Positions 37,606 through 50,524 are shown, counted from the stretch's first letter. The stretch: DNA of 64,000 bases from Phyto melanocephala (GCA_941918925.1 OW799234.1:10569001-10633000); one strand, 5' to 3'. Notes: generated from the sequence alone by a model not told the origin. Program-made: numbers and translations.

Positions 37606-37873
37606 TTTGAGATCCTCAATTAAACACGTAAATATTAATAAATATGCTTTTTTTGTTAGTCTTTTTTATTAATATAAACTTTTATATAACTTATTTTAGT
37701 TGACGCTAAAAAATAAAAATTCATTTGTCTTATTAACATGATTTCCAATGCATTTTTTGGAAGTCGTTCATATTAAAAAGAAAAAATTAAAAAAATAATT
37801 CACAGTAACATACATAAAAAAAAGAAAAGTAATTCACAAAAAACTATAGGTCTTAATTAGTTCAAAGGAAAAA
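37606..37873. terminator. Shared 3' flank of Kti12 and Carnmt
   Basis: This 268-bp AT-rich gap must contain polyadenylation signals for both converging genes. AATAAA-like motifs lie on both strands (for example TATTAATAAATAT near 37633 for Kti12), and the two 3'UTRs may overlap. Confidence 0.5.
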
Positions 37874-39629
37874 TCACTTTAGAGAAAATGTTTCCTTAAA
37901 ATCACCAGAAAAACTGTAGCCGTTTACGTTATCATGAACTTCAGCATCTTCATTTACTTCATCATTAACATTACGAGAGTCTTGCAAAGGCTTGCGGCAT
38001 ATCCAAAATAGACTTTCATATTCACTTTTTAACATAGATTGAGGATTTTGAGCGTATTTCGTGCGTACACCCGTTTTTGAATTTAAAACTTCAAATCCCA
38101 CACTGTTTATGACCAGCATTATGTCCTCAAATGTTGGCTCAATACTTTCTTCGTTTTGTATGTCGCTAAAGTGGTACAGTAAGGGCCCTAAATTAATCCA
38201 AATACCACCAGGAATTAGTATATGGTAGATAGTTTCTATAAAATCGACCACATTATTCGCACAATCTATAAAAAAACATGTAGCCACACAATTATATGAA
38301 TCAGAGGTTTTATAAACCTCCAAAAAATCACCAGCGACCACAGATAAAATACCGGTTGGTCTGTTCTTCATGGGACAGAGATCGGGAAAACGTACGGCGG
38401 ATACTTGATCAGCTCGGCGCAAATTGTTGTCGTGTTGATGTACCCAAGGGTACAACGTGTACATATTTTCTCGAGAACAATTATTTAATACAAAATTCGA
38501 TGCTATTAGCATAAAGTATGAAAACTCATTGGCTTCACACTCGTAACCGCGGCAAGCCAATTCATAGGACAGTCTTCCCAAACCACATCCAGGAACCAAA
38601 ATTTTAACTTCCTTTACATTGCTAAAATAGAAATGTTTATAACAGTTAAAAAAATGTTTATATTTAAAATAAAATATTGGTTAAGATTACACTTTACTTG
38701 TCTTACCATTCCTTTGGATCAAAATAATGTTCAACAGCATCAATAATGGGCTTGTACGATTGTTGGCGCTCTTCAGCTCCTTCCTCGCTCCAGTCTCGGG
38801 CAATAGCTTTTAGTGTTGACTGAGCCTTTAAAATGTGAAATTGTTCAACATTCTCATCAGACTGTGTTAGAAGCACAAATTTACATAGTAGGGAAATCAG
38901 ATCAATGATTTGTTTCCCCCACAAATCCACACACACACACACACAGGAAAGAAACAAAAATGTTTCAGTAATAAGTTTAAAATAAACTAAGCCCTTACAC
39001 ACAAACAGATATTTTCAAATATGTGACTGCACTTGATCACCAAGGAAAAAAAAACTAAAACATTTAAAAAGGACTAAAGGGTTAACTTACATTTTCCATA
39101 TCAATGTGTCTTATTTTTGCGGCATGTTCATCAAGTTTTCTACTGCTATTTAATGAAGAATCCCTCAAGGGATGTTCGCTCAGCATTTCGCTTATTACTT
39201 CTTGATTTTTGTCAATACAATCTCTTAGTGTATTCAAATGTTTGCGATAATTTATCAACATTTTTTGATGTCTCGTGGGTAACTGATTTAAATTCCATTC
39301 TGTCTTATTTACTCTTGAAAGTGAAAATTTCCTACAAGTAAAAAAAAAAGTAAAATTACAAAATTATTATGTACATAAAGCTTATGTACTATTGAAATAA
39401 AATTAGTATGTAAAGGGAGCTCTATTCTATATAAATTGACTTACCGATATAACCTCAGTGCTGATACAATCTTTTCAAAATGTTTTTTCTCTGTTTCTTC
39501 CTCTTCGGGTGTAAGCATTGGTGGCTCTGTAGCGATGTTGCTCAATGAGAACAAAGAGTTTGAAGAGTGCCTGCGATCCATATTATTTTCTAAATTGCTT
39601 GATGTTGATGATGAAATGATTTCAGTCAT
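37874..39629 (-). CDS. Carnmt: Carnosine N-methyltransferase (CARNMT1/UPF0586)
   Basis: Four exons on the minus strand: 39629-39445, 39331-39091, 38861-38707 and 38621-37874 (stop), with phases 2, 0, 2 consistent across all joins; 442 residues against about 409 in human. I take ATG at 39629 as the start because the frame upstream offers only a TTG. Exon 2 contains LPTRHQKMLINYRKHLNTLR and the DKNQEVI block; exon 4 starts the Rossmann-fold methyltransferase domain with VPGCGLGRLSYELACRGY (S-adenosylmethionine loop, near residue 203), then ANEFSYFMLIASNFVLN, LYPWVHQ, VATCFFIDCANNV and GGIWINLGPLLYHF. The family methylates carnosine to anserine in vertebrates; the fly substrate is not established from sequence. 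A C-terminal acidic tail is extra. Confidence 0.94.
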
Positions 39630-41409
39630 GCCCAAACACGTTGTTTTATTGTTAGCTAAATTTTCACTGTCAATGTATTGTACTTTTCTCCTATATGTTG
39701 TTTTTTATCAAAGGAATTTTGTTTTACAACCAAAATGTTAAGTGCAGTTATTCTTGACTGCTACCATATGTAGATTTTAGTTTTGACGTTGATTTCTTTA
39801 AAACAATTCCTTTTTTATTAGCATCAGGCACTCTCGTAAAACATTATGTTCAATTGTTACTTTTTCTTTGAATTTAATATATATTTAAGCAAATTTATAT
39901 TTAAATAAAAATTAAAAAGAAAAATTGCAACAAAGCTGTAAAAAAAGATAAATTTGACAGCAAAAGTTTTACCACCGGCTGTGTTTGGTGAGTAAAAAGA
40001 TGGTTAACATCTCTGGTTTATCAAAAACCTTATTAGTGATGGTAAATCGAAAACCAATACTAAAATGACATAAAATTAATTTTCAACTGGTTATAGTTTA
40101 AAAATTAAACAATTCGTTAAAAATAAAAGTTTTTTTTAACCAAAAAATAATATATAGTTCGTTGGTCTTTGATCACAATTGCAAAGCTTGGTGTTTAGAC
40201 GATTGTTCTTTTTTAATTTTTTCAGCACTTTATAAGCACAACAAGACAATTTTCAGGATGTAACGTTTTTGAAAAAAGTTCTCTCAAAGTTTTATATAGC
40301 GAAACAAGGAATATTTATTCACCTGGTACTAGCAGTTCAGAGAATTTTTTTTTTAATTTTTAATAATGTTAGACAAATAGCAAGGCGAATTTATTTATCA
40401 GGTGGTGGTAATTCTACAACAAATACAACATTAAAAAAACAACATGGTTTTTTATTGTTGCTTTCGACTGTCGATGTGTCAAAAACTACATGGTTTTTGT
40501 TTGTGTTTTTTTGCGCGGGATGGAGTAATCTATGTAAACATAAATAATATTTGACAATGCAATCATCATTTTTGCAAATAAAAAGTAGATCAGCTGCGTT
40601 GTCAACACCACCTGATAAATAAATTCGCCTTGACATATAGCATATGTGAGAAAATTGAGAAAGAATGGTTTTTTATTATGACCTTTGAAAGGTGACGAAA
40701 CAAAACTACCTGATGAATAAATATACATCGTTGAAACATAATTTGGGCGATAAAAATATCAATAAACACAATCAGTTAACACCAATTCACGTTAGGCAAG
40801 ACTTTATTGACACTCACACAATTTTTTTTAAATTTAAATTCAAGTTTAACTGAACTTATTGTCGCCATAAGATAGGTCAGACATTTATAAAAGTGTATAG
40901 GGTTCATGACAGTATTATATAGTTCCCTTTTACATTTGGGAAAATGAATGGCTGACAGGTGATATCTGTATGAGTGGAAAAGAGAAGGAAGAATGTGCAG
41001 TACGCGTAGTTTATTTTACAAAATTCCACTTTTCATTTTACTTCTTGCTTTAAAAATATATTATCAATTAAAATATTCAAAAAGTTTTAATAAAAAAAAA
41101 TGAAAATAACAGAATATAGAACTTAATAATTGCTATCTGTCCATCAGTTTGCCTTCGGCAAGATCAAATAAGAATTAAAAAAAGGTCAGCCCTTTACTTT
41201 CGCAAATAAAGATGCGATATACTGTAAATGATAAGTTAATTATTTGTAAAATTTAAATTGGGACTTTTTTATACGTAATAGTTATCACTACTGGTAAAAA
41301 TATACTAGCGCCATTTTAAACAATAATTTTAAGGGTTGAAGTTACTTCTTGTTACTATTCAAGTTAAATTATTTTAAAGAAAGTAAAAATATTAAAATTT
41401 GTTAAAATT
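39630..41409. other. Divergent intergenic region with one MITE
   Basis: Lies between the start of Carnmt (minus) and the start of the repeat protein at 41410 (plus). It holds a near-intact MITE at 40381-40632. The remainder (39630-40380, 40633-41409) should contain both promoters but shows no motif I can name. Confidence 0.6.
40381..40632. mobile_element. MITE, CAAGGCGAATTTATTTATCA ends, second recent copy
   Basis: Perfect terminal inverted repeats of at least 25 bp (CAAGGCGAATTTATTTATCA... at both ends) and an interior nearly identical to 23582-23835. Flanks ACAAATAG and ACATATAG are a one-mismatch target duplication. It sits in the promoter interval between two divergent genes. Confidence 0.85.
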
Positions 41410-43246
41410 ATGGCAGCTTTGGACGCCTTGAACAATTCTGCCGAACTTAATTTAACACCTTCGCGCAAACGCAAAAGACAATTTGATAAAATTGAGCAGC
41501 TAGATGTAAAAACAGCTGCAACAACTTCCTGTTTTACTAATGCAGCTTTTAGTTCAACACCTAAAAAAATTTTGGCTAAAAGACGTTTACAATCGAAAAT
41601 AAATAAGGAAAATAGTCACATATTTCCAAATGTTGGCTTAGAAGTGAAATCAATTGCAGATTTAACTAAACTTCATCATGGGATCGCTAACAATATGCCC
41701 CAAAATCCTTACGAGGTGCTTCGCAAGCCACCAAAAAAGAAGAAACGTCATGCAAATGAAACTGCTTGTTTCGAAAATCCAGCATTGAATTTGGAATTTC
41801 CTGAAAAAAAATTTAATCCCTTTGAGGTACCAATCTTGTTAAATAAAAATAAGACTATTATAATTCATATTTACTTTCTATAAGGTTGTACGTGAGGCCA
41901 GTCCAAACAAAATATTAAACTGTTTTTCCAATCCAGCTTTAAATCTAAAAGTTCAAGATTTTTCTGCGATATGCAACCCATTCGAGGTTCAACGTGATGT
42001 ACATAGTCAGAATAACCATCCTGCCTTACAAAATCCTTTTGAAATACAAACAGTAGATAGCAAACCTCAGGAAGAAATAACTCCAAAACCTTTAAGGTTC
42101 AAACTTGGCTTGCCCTTTGTACCTAGAGTGGGCTGTCGTATTAATTTTAATGACATTTCTATGTCCCAACTAACACCAAGTAAACTGTTAGCTGAGAAAT
42201 TGGTGTTTTCACCAGTGCCGAAGCCTAAAGTGTCTTTAGGTTCCATTGGAGAAGAGACTACAATGGATATAGGCAAGGAATTGGATCGATATCAATTGGA
42301 ACTGGAAAACAGTATAAACGAAGCAAAATTACGTAAAAATGGTGCCGTAGAAGAAGATGCTTTGCGTACACCGCCAAACACAAGCTATCAAATTCAAACT
42401 GTTGATATTGAAAAAAAGTCTAAATTCACTCAAAAACTGAGTGGTATATCAGAAGATGGTGAAAACGAGGAAATATTGGAAGATGTTGCTACGAAACCGG
42501 AAGAACACGACTTCAAATTATGTGCGGATAAAGAGCAAGTACAAAAAATTAAAGATAACAAAAATCCATTTCACTATGATTTAAACAATCAATATCAAAG
42601 AACAGAAACTGCAGAAGTAATTGAGATTGAAAATCTTGATGATTTATATGGCTGTTCTGCTGATGATGATCAGGATAATGAAGAGGATTCTTTTGATTTT
42701 AAAACTCCAGCACCATTTGTAAGGGCTTATACAAAACCTGATATAGCTAACAATGAACTAACGGTAAGTAAGGAATCGCTAGATTCTAACAAATCTGAAA
42801 AACTACAAGAAATGGCAGGTTCTTTAAAAAAATCAATGAACGTCAAAAATATCATTCGAAAATCCATACGAAAACTGATGCCTCATCCTGGCCAACAACA
42901 CCACACAAATACTGAAGAAAATTTAACGGAAAAGCCTGAACCAGAAAAACGTAATGGTTTGATGAGTGCTATACGTCACAGTTTAAGACGAAAACCATCA
43001 AAAAATATTGTCGATGAAGAGCCCACAATAAAGGCATGTGAAATTTCTATTATAGACGGTTCAGAAAGAACCATGAAATTAAAGTCTAATGCTCTAGCAT
43101 CGGAATATATAAAAATTGAAGATTTAACAAATGAAAAGAAACATAATCTACGAAACAGCATACGGAAATCTACTCGTGAAGTACGCAATCATCTTATGAA
43201 ATCAGTTTTTCATAAAAAGCAAGACGAATATAGTTTAAGTAAATAA
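41410..43246 (+). CDS. Unrecognised repeat-built basic/acidic protein
   Basis: Two exons, 41410-41826 and 41885-43246 (TAA), joined in phase 0 over a 58-bp intron with a slightly weak donor (GAG|GTACCA); 592 residues. I do not recognise the family. Visible structure: basic Lys/Arg clusters suitable as nuclear signals (PSRKRKRQF, PPKKKKRH); a repeated module made of CFxNPALNL followed 10-15 residues later by NPFEV/NPFEI (NPYEV, NPFEV, NPFEV and NPFEI, with CFENPALNLEF and CFSNPALNLKV); many Ser/Thr-Pro sites (LTPSRKRK, SPNK, LTPSK, SPVPKPK, TPPN); an acidic middle (LDDLYGCSADDDQDNEEDS); and three copies of an Ile-Arg-x-Ser basic motif near the C-terminus (IIRKSIRKLM, IRHSLRRKPS, LRNSIRKSTRE). 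This suggests a cell-cycle-regulated nuclear or microtubule-associated scaffold, but that is only a guess. Confidence 0.85.
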
Positions 43247-43930
43247 TTTTTTGTAATAATAGGTATGTCTTCTGTTTAAACGATTTTTATTTAAATTGGT
43301 AATTTTTTACTATTTCTTCTATACAGCTTAATATTTATGTATGATTAATTGTTACTTTGTATACCCTACAACATAACATTTTCGACAATTTTTATTTTTA
43401 CAGTGAATATATATTGCAAAAATTTATAGAAAATTTTACTTTTTTTTGTTGTCCATGAACCATATTTTTTTTTTATTAAGAAATTGGACTTTCAAGCATA
43501 GTTTATGTTCAAGGGTATATACGATTTTTAAAAATCCAATATAAGGTTATTGCTTTAAACAGATAACGATACTTACATTATTCAAATTTTTAGATTTCAG
43601 TCAAAAAATGTATTTGTACTAAAACTTTTGTATTGTAACTTGTGGTTTATTAAACTGTTTCTGATTTAGGTCTACATATCGAATAAGTATTATTTTTTTT
43701 GAAATATATATTTTATTTTTATAATCTTTTTTATGTATTAAGTTATATATGCACCCAAAGATTTTTTAAAATTAATTTATACATGCAATTATTGCACTTT
43801 ATAACTCTTTAGATAAACTTTATAACTTTTTAAGATAAATTGTATTTAATATACATAATTGAATTATTTAAAACAAATTTCTATTTGCATTTTTAATTAT
43901 TTTGTTAATATTGTTGTTGTTGTTTTTTTT
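43247..43930. other. Convergent 3' flank between two unrecognised genes
   Basis: About 680 bp of AT-rich sequence between the stop of the plus-strand gene at 43246 and the stop of the minus-strand gene at 43931. It should contain both polyadenylation sites. Nothing else is visible. Confidence 0.55.
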
Positions 43931-46900
43931 TTATTTGTAAACGGTTTGTATTAATGGCTTTCTACGACATTGTAGAGGTTTGTAGGCATGTTGGTAAACG
44001 CTGGCTAAACGCCAATGTTCCGGATAGCCACCTTCGCCGGCACCACCTGCGTAACTTTGAAATGGTGGCACTAGTGTATCAATGTCATAGTTTCGCTTTG
44101 AATAGGGATTTCGGGGCCGAGGTACTACTAAAACTCTTTGTGAATGATTACTGCCCATGCTGCAGCCACTATCGGAACTAATAAAATTGCCGGCAGCATT
44201 ATATCTAGGCACTCCTGCACGAAATGCCGTCATGCAGGTCATTCGTTTTGGTGGACATGTGAAACGAGAACAGCAATTTGTTTCGGGTGCTATTTTATGG
44301 CACAATCTGGAACGGGCTTTCTTAAAGAAACCCGATCGTTTACAACCTGTTTCTAGTGAAGTGTTGGGAAATTCACAGTCAGTTCCCAGATATTTCTCTC
44401 TTAATGCTTTGTACTCATGATCAGCCAACATATCAGGCGTAGATTTGTATTGCTTAGAAAAACGCATTTCTGGCATTCTGTGACAAGCACTGTTGTCTCT
44501 GGAGGCACTACGGGCTCGTGGAAAGGATGAGCAAACATCAATGTCGCCTGAAAAATCATCAGAAGGTAACTTTCTTCCGCCAAAATCAGTCTTACGTCTT
44601 AATATGTCTTTGTCGAAGAAGCCAGTTTCACCTAGAGTATTTGTAAAGATACCAGCAGAACGTCCAGTATTTCCCGTGGCATCATCATGTGACGTTTTTA
44701 CATGAGTAAATACAGCTGGGCCTGCAGACTCATCGGAACCATCTATATGTTTCGATCTGGCTGGTTCCTGTGATGGCTTGTAGTCCCAGCATATGGCCAA
44801 ATCCATAGCACCCATTTTCTTATTTGCAGGTGAAGCCGAGTAGGATCTTGTGCTACATCCATTTAAGGCTCTGGGCACTACCCCACTCGTTTTCGGACGA
44901 TAAACTTTCATTTTTGTGCAATGTGTGGGTCCTGCATTGTGAGTTTTTACCCCAACGCCAGTTGCAATGGGTTCTATGTCCAAGGCCAAGCCAGGATTAG
45001 CGCCAGTAATTTGTAACTTACGAAATGCCAAATCAGCCACACAGTCTGGCAAAGGCTGATGATCTAGATTATTTGAGTGCATGCGTTTGGCCAACTCAAA
45101 GTTGGCATAGGCTGGCACCACAGGTGAAGGACATCGCTCATTTGGCTTTTCAGTAATCGCATGAGAACCAAACATCTTATTTGTATCCTTTTCCATTAAA
45201 TATTCATCTGCTGTATTGATATTATATTTATCAGTTATATTTAAATGTTGTATTTTGGGTGAAAGATCTGACGTCACCAGGGCTGAAGTGTGCGGTAACA
45301 AGGGCGTTAATTTTATAGGCGGTGGTTCGCATTCTCCCAGCCTACACTCATGATCGCCTAAATAGTTATTGTTTAATATCAAATCTGGTTTAATGTTGTG
45401 ATCACGCTTATATTTATCCTCTAATAATAGATCTCTTGAAGAATGCTGATTTTTGAACGATGTGAAATCTCCGGGAATATACTCCAAATCTAAAGACTAA
45501 AATTGAGAATTGAATCACTATGACTTAAGTTCGCTTCGTTTTTAGAATGTGCATTTTAATTTAAGAACAAAAATCGATCGGGTTTATTTAAAGTTTAAGA
45601 CTGTTAATAATAAAAATTTGTACATTTCTTTAACATTTATGAATTTATTGTGAAAAAGTTTTATAATTTCATTAAGCGTATTTAAATTTTGAGGTTAGGT
45701 AAGGTTTCTTTAAAAATTAAATTGTTTTGAAAATAGTTCATAATTTTGAATTCTAAATAAAATAAAAATATATTCATATTTAAATAGTGCTTAAAATAAA
45801 AACAAAGTACACTACTTACGCCTTTATTTTCGCACGAATTCAAACGTTTATTACGATTTGTATCAAATTTTAAAATTTCCTCAGTTGTTTCGCATTTTGT
45901 AGGACTCGACAGTCCTGTACCAGAAATGCCCAGAACATCATTGTTATCCTTATTACAGGTATTTGTAGCTTGTGGGAAATTTGACCATTTATCCCGTTTA
46001 CTTAGACATTTGTTATATTCGTCAACAAAACTTTGATTTATTTTATCGGGTAATTGATATGTATTACGAAAATTTCCCCAAGGATTTTCATCAATTCTAA
46101 ATAAATTTTGTAGTGAAAATTTAATTTAAACATTTTCAAATAAAATATCGTTATTTTACACTCAAAATTTTCTACATAGCATGTAAGTATGTATGTATGT
46201 ATGTACATACATATGTACTAAGTATTTTAAAGTAATCAACAACAAAAACAAATTTTTTTTAAAAAACATACTTTTTTGTATTGTCTAATAAGTGACCTCT
46301 ATCGTTGGCGATTATTGTAGTGGATCCCTTGCGTTGTCTTGGCCTGGGCGGATACCATTTCGGCAATTCCCAATTACTTAAACCTTTTGGTTTATAGGCC
46401 GAGTCAAACTATTAAAAAAAAGAAGCAAATAAATAAGATAAAAAATGGAAACGTATTACAACCTGTTTCTTAATACTATAATTTATATCATTATAAGCCT
46501 CCTGTGCAAATAAATTGTTATAAAATACATGAAATAATTTTTTGTTATTGTTGTGCAAATAAAACAAAACACCCCTTGCTGCAATGCTAAACAATTGTTT
46601 CTTTGTAGTTGTCCAAACATCCCTATAGCAAAACAACAAAAACGAAAAATATACAGTTGCGAGCATAAAAAATGCAGCTCTGGTAAAATCATCATGAATT
46701 TAATTTAATAAAGATTAAAAACTGTAAATATTAAGCTTTTTAGATTATATTAATCAAAAACACACATATTTAATATGTATGATGTTTAATAATGCAATTT
46801 TATTTCATATTTTTTATATCAAGTTTTATATATGGAAAAAAGGGGAATTCAAATTTTCAAATAACATTGATTTGACAAAAAATGAATTTGATTTTTAACA

Positions 46901-48548
46901 TTATAAAGGCTAATTTATTCATTAGTCACTTATTTTAAACTTAAGCTACCAAAATACATATAGGATGGTTAAATTTTGAGGGCCAATGTTTAATGGGAAC
47001 CACACCTAAACGTCAAGTTTTTTTTTCTGCATTTCATTTGACATCTCTCAATTTCAGACTAAAATTGCTGTTTTTCGCGATAGTATGGCAAAAGAGCAGT
47101 CAACCTCGATTTATCATCGTGCCCAACAATTGAACATCAACATTGTCATTGAAAATTTGGACCATCGGATGGAGGTGTGGCGCCAAAGTCGCGGCGGCCA
47201 TTTGAACCTTATAAAAATTATCATAATAAAAACAAGTAACAGTGCTATATTCGGCCATGCCGAATCTTATATACCCTTCACAACGTGTAGTCATGCAATA
47301 ACAATTGTTTGTATTACCATTCATCTCATATAAAATACGTACATACATGTAAAAAAAAATTACAAAAAAAATATATTACAAATAAAAAAAAACAATAAAA
47401 ACTTACAAAAAAAAAAAATTAAATAAAAAAATTTCAAAAAAATTTTAAAAATTTTTTAAAAAAATTAAAAAAAAATATAAAAGAAAAATAATATAATATA
47501 AATAATATATAAAATAAAATAAAATAAAATTTTTTTGGCTCAGCAGGGTATCAATTCTCGTTCTATGAAACTATGAAATGAAAAGTTTTTGTGTGTAATA
47601 TCATATGGTGCCACCATGCCCTTTACTATACAAAAACTTTTTCATTTCACAGTTTCACAGAACGAGAATTGAGCCCCTGGAGTTTGATGCCACGTTTACT
47701 TTAACCAGTATGTATGCAGGTTGTTGTTGTAATTGTGAAAAAAACGAGGTGGTCGTGGTTTTTTGCTCATATCTCAGAAAGTTATGGGGCGATTGTGCTG
47801 AATTTCAATATCGATTCATTCCTGGATATTTCCAAGAGATTGATACCATATAGAGATCTGAGGAACATATAGTTGCTTCTAAAAGTTGATTTCAACCAAC
47901 ACACGGACAGACGGGCAGACCGACAGTTGTTCAGGGCTTAATCGACTCCTCTATTCATAAGCTTGCAGAAAATATATACTTTATGGGGTCGGAAATGAAA
48001 ATTGTAGAAATTACAAACGGAATGACAAAGCTATACCTATATACCCTTGTGCATTACAGGTGAAGGGTATAAAAATTACAATAATTTCCTAAATAATTTG
48101 TGTTTTATTCAAAATCAACATCAGCCCTTAAAATTTAACCATTCTTTAGATAGCAAAAAACAAATTTATTTTCTTCTCCCATTTAGTTTAAGCGTCAAAC
48201 TTCATATAAAAAGAAACATAAACAAAGCAATTCTGTCCGAACAACTGAGATTACATAATGAATAAAAATAACTTGATTATTATATTTAGGTTCATATTTA
48301 ATCCGTGTATTATAAACTAAACATTTGATATGATTTTTTTCTTCTTTTAACTTACGGAGAAAACTTTTACTGAACCCGCTAACGGCAAGCAATTCAACGT
48401 TAGAGAAGGATAACACCTGCTGGATTAGCTGGTAAACTAATAGTAAGACACAAATCACAGAGATCCTCGAGATCAAAAAAATCCATACCATAGCAGATTG
48501 TACCGCGGCAGACATTTGCACTATATTCCATTCCATGCGTAATGGCAT
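43931..48548 (-). CDS. Unrecognised five-exon gene, possible two-pass N-terminus
   Basis: Minus strand; proposed exons 48548-48356, 46677-46463, 46408-46272, 46096-45820 and 45496-43931, together 796 codons. The last three joins are firm (GT/AG, phases 0, 2, 0). The first needs the second of two tandem AGs (ACCAG|AG|CTGCA) to keep frame, so exon 1 is less certain. Exon 1 (MPLRMEWNIVQ...) has a hydrophobic segment (VICVLLLVYQLIQQVL) and exon 2 another (FFMLATVYFSFLLFCY), then RDVWTTTKKQLFSIAARGVL. Exon 3 is Trp/Pro-rich (GLSNWELPKWYPPRPRQRKG). The large last exon is a polar, Cys-containing region (CTKMKVYRPKTSGVVPRALN, ASPANKKMGAMDLAICWDYK, RFTCPPKRMTCMTAFRAGVP). No catalytic motif is seen. 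The 1.7-kb first intron contains a mariner fragment and a mini-me element. Confidence 0.7.
47045..47215 (+). pseudogene. Tc1/mariner-type transposase tail fragment
   Basis: The plus strand gives an N-terminal-like stretch (LNINIV) and then VIENLDHRMEVWRQSRGGHL, which corresponds to the VIENFIKR...SRGGHL tail of the remnant at 27961-28385. It ends where a mini-me element begins. Too short to function. Confidence 0.6.
47230..48075 (-). mobile_element. mini-me/DINE-1-like dispersed repeat, copy c
   Basis: Reverse orientation: starts AACAAGTAACAGTGCTATAT, hairpin TTCGGCCATGCCGAA, A/T-only section, GGCTCAGCAGGG, then the GTCY run in complement (ACGGACAGACGGGCAGACCG) and ATGGGGTCGGAAATGAAAAT, ending GTGAAGGGTATAAAAA. 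An extra direct/inverted pair CTTTTTCATTTCACAGTTTC / CTATGAAACTATGAAATG is inserted near 47560-47665. Confidence 0.7.
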
Positions 48549-49365
48549 CGATTGGTCTTTTAAATTAGTAAAAATTTACAACACACTTTGTTGTATTTAA
48601 ATTAAAAAATGAGAAGCGCTTAATAAAAGACCACACCCAGAAAACAGAAAATCACATTCATTGCCAATCGAATGGTTCAGTTCCTAAAATCGAACTTTTC
48701 ATTTGTGATTATAAAATTTCTATTGCAAGAATCATAATTTATTAGTACTGACTACATATTTATATTCCGAAACGAAATTCTGTAGATATAAACGTAAAAT
48801 TCTACTATCACAACTAAACTATGCGATTGGCAACAATTGCGGTACTCACAACCGATACTGTTTTCTCTGTGCAGTTATAAGCATTAGAATAAACACACAA
48901 TCTAATGTTGCAACTTTTATGCGCGCTACTGTATATTGCCCTTACCTTTATATCTATTAGACAATTACATGGTGTAATTTTTATTGTACACATCCCGTTT
49001 TTTAAAGGACATGTGTAAAAAACTATTAGAATTAATACCATTTAAGCTTTGTTTACTTTACAAAAACAAACAATTGCATTTCTTTTTATTCAATTCAACA
49101 TTTGTACTGGTGTTTTATTAATATTAATCTCTGCTACCATTTATCACTTAAAAAGTCAACATGATTTTGAAAAAATTCAGAAGTTAGACAGAAAGCTTAG
49201 TTTTACATCTGTTGTTTTTGTTTTTTTATTTAGAGAAAATTTATGGATTATTTTTGTCAAAAAGAGATTTTTTTGTTTAATAACGGTATATAATTGATAA
49301 TTTTTTTAATTTACAATATCAAAGATTTTTTCAACGAAATTTGTATGAAAATTTTGTTAAATGAA

Positions 49366-49520
49366 CCAAAGCATATTTATTCATCAGGTAGTATTATTTC
49401 GGCAGCTGATTATTTTTTTCTTCACTTATTTCTTCACTAAATAAAATTAAAAAGAATGTATTGAGTTACAGCTTTCCGTTATTTTCAACCATAGCTCACT
49501 TAATTTTTTATGTGAACTAC
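49366..49520. mobile_element. Partial MITE of the CAAGGCATATTTATTCATCAGG family
   Basis: CAAAGCATATTTATTCATCA at the left, followed by GGTAGT and CAGCTGATTATTTTTTTCTT, matches the left part of 14037 and 60661. The right end is not clear, so the limit is approximate. Confidence 0.5.
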
Positions 49521-49629
49521 CAGAAAACATTTTTGTTAAAAATCAAGATACGCCCTTTTTATATTAAGCCATCGATATGTGGACAACGTTTTACAAATCT
49601 GCAATAAAAAAATTACGCTTTTATTAATA

Positions 49630-50524
49630 AAAACAGATCCTTATTGGAAATCAGCATAATCGCACCATCACTTTCTAAGATATAAGCAAAAAAACACGAC
49701 TGCTTTTGTTTTTTCGCTTATTTTTACCATACAAATTTAAATTTTCCAGCCTTAGAATAATTTGTAGACACGGTTATTACTATTTATAGATATGGTATGC
49801 CTTTGGAGATATTTATGACAAATTTTGGATAAATTGGTCACTAATCGGCAAAGTTATAGGCAAAATTTTTTTAAAGAAATATATATAATTTTAAATAAAT
49901 AAAATTTTTTCAAGCTCCTTAATCGTTTTTAAACGCGCCTAATATACCAGATTAAAAGCTGTAATCTTAGAAATTATTTATAAGAAAAACAAGCAAATCG
50001 ATTTAAAACCAACTGAGATATAAGCAGCAGAGTACAACTTCTTCAGTATTTTTCCTAAAAGAGCCAATATGGGGATGAAATGAAAGGGTTTGAGTATTAA
50101 AATATAGTTTGCTATGAAAAGAAAAAAAATCAAGATGGCGTCGTAAATTAAATGGCGAATATGAGTCAAATGTAATAGTTACAGCTTTGTCCCATTTAAC
50201 CCCCACAATATTGGTATCATATAAAAGGGCTTGACCGTTACAATATAGTAAACTATTTAAAAAGTGTAAAATCCAAGATGGCGTCTGAAACAAAATAGCG
50301 AATCAAATTATTTTAGCCCCAACGATATGGGTATCAAATGAAAGTGCTTGACTTGTAGAATACAGTTAACTATGTAAAAATTCAAAATCAAAGATGACGT
50401 CGGAAATAATAAAGAAAATGGCGTATTAAATGATATTTAAAATCTAGACTTAGCTGCGATGTGGTATTATACCTACATATGTATAGATAGATTCGGCACG
50501 GCCAAATATAGCGTTCATACTTAA
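49630..50524 (+). repeat. Dispersed repeat with AAGATGGCGTC modules and mini-me-type 3' end
   Basis: At least three imperfect modules (about 50070, 50209 and 50327; spacing near 120-140) each carry GGTATCAAATGAAAGGGCTT-like sequence, a GTAGAATACAGTTAACTATG-like segment and AAATCCAAGATGGCGTC. It ends AGATTCGGCACGGCCAAATA followed by CTTA, the same 3' hairpin as mini-me copies. Related modules are at 1560-1700 and 60809-61250. Confidence 0.6.

Larger units (their letters stand above)
46678..48355. other. Intron 1 of the five-exon gene, transposon-filled
   Basis: Contains a Tc1/mariner fragment (47045-47215) cut by a mini-me-like element (47230-48075). The remaining parts, 46678-47040 and 48076-48355, are AT-rich and without other recognisable features. 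Confidence 0.6.

Noticed and set aside
47605..47853. 82-codon open frame on the plus strand
   Set aside because: Lies wholly inside a mini-me repeat in the antisense direction; other copies have stops there.
48195..48355. Continuation of exon 1 of the five-exon gene
   Set aside because: The open frame extends past a perfect GTAAGT donor at 48355; composition changes to Lys/Asn-rich there, so I end the exon at 48356.
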